Shown: positions 5,401 to 7,448 of the stretch, in pieces | Position numbering within the stretch: position 1 is the first letter of the stretch | Layout: each line of letters begins with the position of its first letter | Assembly (NCBI GenBank): GCA_900552445.1 | Contig: URZS01000045.1 | Location: 1 to 7,448, forward strand | Source of the DNA: an uncultured Veillonella sp. | GTDB lineage: Bacteria; Bacillota; Negativicutes; Veillonellales; Veillonellaceae | DNA length: 7,448 bases | Reading direction: 5' to 3' | The notes under the pieces: generated by a model | The model's input: the letters and a program-made list of their open reading frames with translations, nothing else | Database searches by the model: none | What the model was told of the DNA's origin: nothing | Program-made: the position numbers and the translations under genes

Positions 5401-6966
5401 ATGAGCATGTTCTGTTATCAATGCGAACAATCTGCAGCACCAGGCGGCTGTACTGTACAAGGTGTATGTGGTAAAACTGCACCAGTTGCAAACTTACAAG
5501 ACGAATTAACTGCTGCTTTGATTGGCTTGGCTCGCGCTTTAGACGTAAAAGGCCACACTAAAGAAGGTATCGATTATTTAATGCGTGGTTTGTTCATGTG
5601 TGTAACAAACGTTAACTTCTCTGAAGACCGCGTTCAAGCGTTCATCGACGAAGTAAACGCTTACCATGCACAAGTGGACAGCACTCAACAAAACTTCGAT
5701 TGGGAACAATTGTGGAAAGGTGAAGAAGATATCGTATCCCTTCGTTCCACATTATTGTTAGGTATGCGTGGTATGGCTGCATACGCATGGCATGCTGCTC
5801 GCCTTGGTTTCCACGATGCTGACGTTGACGCTTGGTTCGTTAAAGGTTTAGTAGAAATGGCGAAAGATCACAGCGCTGAAGAATGGCTTGGTCTTTTGAT
5901 GGAATTCGGCGAAGTTAACTTGAAATGTATGGCTGTTCTCGACAAAGCTAATACAGAATCTTACGGTACACCAGTACCAACTACAGTACCTTTGACTGTA
6001 GAACCAGGTCCTTTCATCGTTGTAACTGGTCATGACCTTCACGACTTGAAACAATTGTTGATTCAAACTGATGGTAAAGGTGTAAACATCTATACTCATG
6101 GTGAAATGTTGCCTTGCCACGCTTACCCTGAATTGAAAAAACATCCTCAATTAAAAGGTAACTTCGGTACTGCATGGCAAAACCAACAAAAAGAATTCGT
6201 TGACGTTCCTGGCGCATTCTTGTTCACTACAAACTGCATTATGCCACCAAAAGAAAACTACAGAGAAAATATCTTCACTACAGATATGGTAGGTTTCGAC
6301 GGCTGTGCACACATCGAAGAAAATGCAGACGGTACTAAAGACTTCTCCGCAGTTATCAACCGTGCAATCGAATTGGGCGGCTATAAAGAAGCTCAAGAAT
6401 TCACTGGTATCAACGGTGGTCACGAAGTAACTACTGGTTTCGGTCATGGCACAGTATTGAGCATTGCTGATAAAGTAATCGACGCTGTAAAAGCTGGCGC
6501 AATCAAACACTTCTTCTTAGTAGGTGGTTGTGACGGTGCTAAAGTAGGCCGTAACTACTACACTGACTTTGTAAAACAAACTCCAGAAGATACAGTAGTA
6601 TTGACATTGGCTTGTGGTAAATTCCGTTTCAACGACCTTAACATCGGCGAAATCGGTGGTATCCCTCGTATCCTTGATATGGGTCAATGTAACGATGCTT
6701 ACTCCGCTATTCAAGTAGCAGTAGCTTTGGCTGGTGCATTTGAATGTGACGTAAACGACTTGCCATTAACATTGGTATTGTCCTGGTACGAACAAAAAGC
6801 GGTATGTATCTTGTTAACATTGTTGGCATTGGGTATCCGCAACATCTACATCGGCCCATCCTTGCCTAAATTCTTCTCCAACAATGTATTGAACATTTTG
6901 GTAGAGAAATTCCAATTACATCCAATTACAACTCCTGAAGCTGACTTAAAAGCTATCTTGGGTTAA
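5401..6966 (+). CDS. hcp: Hybrid cluster protein (hydroxylamine / NO reductase), class 1
   Basis: Hcp is a cytoplasmic Fe-S-O protein that reduces nitric oxide or hydroxylamine and is linked to protein S-nitrosylation. The N-terminus carries Cys5, Cys8, Cys17 and Cys23 (CxxC-x8-C-x5-C), the closely spaced pattern of class 1 proteins from strict anaerobes that binds a [4Fe-4S] cluster. All expected hybrid-cluster ligands are visible: His211 (TGHD), Glu235 (HGEMLP), Cys279 (TTNCIMPP), Cys377 (GGCDGAK, the usual persulfide cysteine), Cys405 (LACGKFRF), Cys430 (MGQCNDAYSA) and Glu464 (SWYEQKAV). At 521 residues it keeps the helical insert absent from the short class 3 forms. The ATG at 5401 is preferred over Met3 because AAAGGAGG lies seven bases upstream. 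No hcr-type reductase gene adjoins it, so it appears monocistronic. Codons are highly biased, as in the fumarase genes. The likely regulator is the divergent, broken Crp/Fnr gene. Confidence 0.96.
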   Translation: MSMFCYQCEQSAAPGGCTVQGVCGKTAPVANLQDELTAALIGLARALDVKGHTKEGIDYLMRGLFMCVTNVNFSEDRVQAFIDEVNAYHAQVDSTQQNFDWEQLWKGEEDIVSLRSTLLLGMRGMAAYAWHAARLGFHDADVDAWFVKGLVEMAKDHSAEEWLGLLMEFGEVNLKCMAVLDKANTESYGTPVPTTVPLTVEPGPFIVVTGHDLHDLKQLLIQTDGKGVNIYTHGEMLPCHAYPELKKHPQLKGNFGTAWQNQQKEFVDVPGAFLFTTNCIMPPKENYRENIFTTDMVGFDGCAHIEENADGTKDFSAVINRAIELGGYKEAQEFTGINGGHEVTTGFGHGTVLSIADKVIDAVKAGAIKHFFLVGGCDGAKVGRNYYTDFVKQTPEDTVVLTLACGKFRFNDLNIGEIGGIPRILDMGQCNDAYSAIQVAVALAGAFECDVNDLPLTLVLSWYEQKAVCILLTLLALGIRNIYIGPSLPKFFSNNVLNILVEKFQLHPITTPEADLKAILG

Positions 6967-6984
6967 TAGGATCTGTTAACTTGT

Positions 6985-7033
6985 TAACCACAGTCCTACT
7001 TCCCCTCTCTTTTATGATTTAGGACTGTTGTTA
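6985..7033. repeat. Long inverted repeat between hcp and its terminator
   Basis: Bases 6985-6998 (TAACCACAGTCCTA) match the reverse complement of 7020-7033 at 13 of 14 positions, around a 21-base pyrimidine-rich loop. No T-run follows directly, so it is not a standard terminator. It lies in the hcp 3' untranslated region just before the real terminator. Two perfect GTTAAC palindromes at 6975-6980 and 6983-6988 precede and overlap it. It may protect the 3' end or belong to a 3'-derived small RNA. Confidence 0.55.
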
Positions 7034-7038
7034 TAAAT

Positions 7039-7070
7039 AACGCACCTTAGGTTTCTAAGGTGCGTTTTTT
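7039..7070 (+). terminator. Intrinsic terminator of hcp
   Basis: A perfect 12-bp stem joins 7039-7050 (AACGCACCTTAG) to 7055-7066 around a GTTT loop and ends in TTTTTT. It is 72 bases after the hcp stop. Confidence 0.93.
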
Positions 7071-7277
7071 ACTATTTTGTGAAAGCTATCTGTTAGTGGC
7101 TGTATATTGATGGGGCCCTGTTTCGTATCTACAACTTAGTTAAAAAGGAAGGACTATACTTCTTTGCTCCTCGTGACCTGATGTCGCTGCATAAGTATAG
7201 TCCTTCCTTTTTATAACTGTAGATATGGAGGTGTCCCATCAATATACTACTTCTTTGATAGATTTTCCCAAAATAGT
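7071..7277. repeat. 207-base nested palindromic repeat element
   Basis: The ends ACTATTTTG (7071-7079) and CAAAATAGT (7269-7277) are exact inverted repeats. They are followed inward by similar GAAA-CTATC blocks, then a perfect 13-bp inverted pair GTATATTGATGGG (7102-7114) and CCCATCAATATAC (7235-7247). The centre holds a perfect 21-bp stem. The element has no coding capacity I can support and no obvious target-site duplication. It starts at the T-run of the hcp terminator. It resembles a MITE or REP-like intergenic repeat, but I know no named family for it. Confidence 0.7.
7141..7213. terminator. Perfect 21-bp stem inside the repeat element, terminator-like on both strands
   Basis: Bases 7141-7161 and 7193-7213 are exact reverse complements, with TAAAAAGG on the outside left and CCTTTTTA on the outside right, around a 31-base loop. 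TATCTACA (7126-7133) and TGTAGATA (7218-7225) add outer pairing. The A/T runs would suit a bidirectional terminator, although the loop is long. In the loop, GTGAC and GTCGC can form a further small stem with one G-U pair. Confidence 0.55.
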
Positions 7278-7349
7278 ATGTGCTGGGAGATAGACGCGTT
7301 TCGGTTCTCAATAGGTGGTGCCCATTTGTAAAACATTTGTGGAATATAA

Positions 7350-7448
7350 GTCCCATCAATATACTATTTCCTATGATAGCTTTTACAAAAATAGTGTGTT
7401 GAGGGGTAGATTGCCGTATAAGTACAGTTCTTTTTTTTTATAGTAGTA
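7350..7448. repeat. Second, partial copy of the repeat element, cut by the window end
   Basis: Bases 7350-7410 closely match 7233-7294 in direct orientation. The shared core runs from GTCCCATCAATATACTA through GATAG-TTTT and AAAATAGT to the final TAGA. From 7419 the sequence ATAAGTACAGTTCTTT resembles ATAAGTATAGTCCTTC of the first element's central stem. This suggests another unit beginning or a rearranged copy. The stretch between copies (7295-7349) shows no feature I can name. Confidence 0.6.

Noticed and set aside
7129..7359. Minus-strand open frame of 76 codons in the 3' spacer
   Set aside because: It runs straight through the arms of the palindromic element, has no ribosome binding site worth naming and no recognisable protein pattern.
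7071..7448. CRISPR array or insertion sequence
   Set aside because: Repeats are few, unequal in spacing and in mixed orientation, and there is no transposase or cas coding sequence.

Overview
The window looks like chromosomal DNA from a strictly anaerobic, low-GC member of the Negativicutes, most likely Veillonella or a close relative. The clues are a two-subunit oxygen-sensitive class I fumarase, a class 1 (anaerobe-type) hybrid cluster protein, AT-rich spacers and T/A-biased codons in highly expressed genes. The genus is an inference from gene content and style, not from a search.

Layout. Bases 1-172 are non-coding upstream DNA holding one strong 41-nt hairpin. Bases 173-1597 form a tight operon for fumarase alpha (TTG start) and beta, closed by an intrinsic terminator at 1616-1646. 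After a 175-base spacer comes a second two-gene unit: a DUF436/UPF0340 (YwlG-like) protein at 1822-2373 and, 9 bases later, an unrecognised 640-residue membrane-anchored protein at 2383-4305. This has one N-terminal membrane segment, a long acidic linker with tandem repeats and regularly spaced Thr motifs, and a helical C-terminal domain. A bidirectional terminator at 4341-4373 separates this unit from a convergent minus-strand gene.

That minus-strand gene (4405-5130) encodes a Crp/Fnr-family regulator broken by one in-frame TAG where the family normally has the Glu of an FGE motif. It is divergent from hcp (5401-6966), which encodes a complete hybrid cluster protein with every expected cluster ligand. 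The 270 bases between them are rich in structure: two adjacent hairpins just after a TATAAT box, a 20-bp dyad with Crp/Fnr geometry, three alternating ATCAG/CTGAT half-sites, and a hairpin touching the hcp ribosome binding site.

The last 482 bases hold no gene I can support. They contain a long inverted repeat, the hcp terminator, a 207-base nested palindromic repeat element, and a further partial copy of that element running off the window end.

How it fits together. Fumarase serves the malate-fumarate-succinate branch used by propionate-forming anaerobes. Hcp detoxifies nitric oxide or hydroxylamine and repairs nitrosative damage. The adjacent regulator, if functional, is the obvious candidate controller of hcp, and its nonsense codon is the most concrete anomaly here. 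No mobile-element gene, CRISPR array, tRNA or rRNA was seen.
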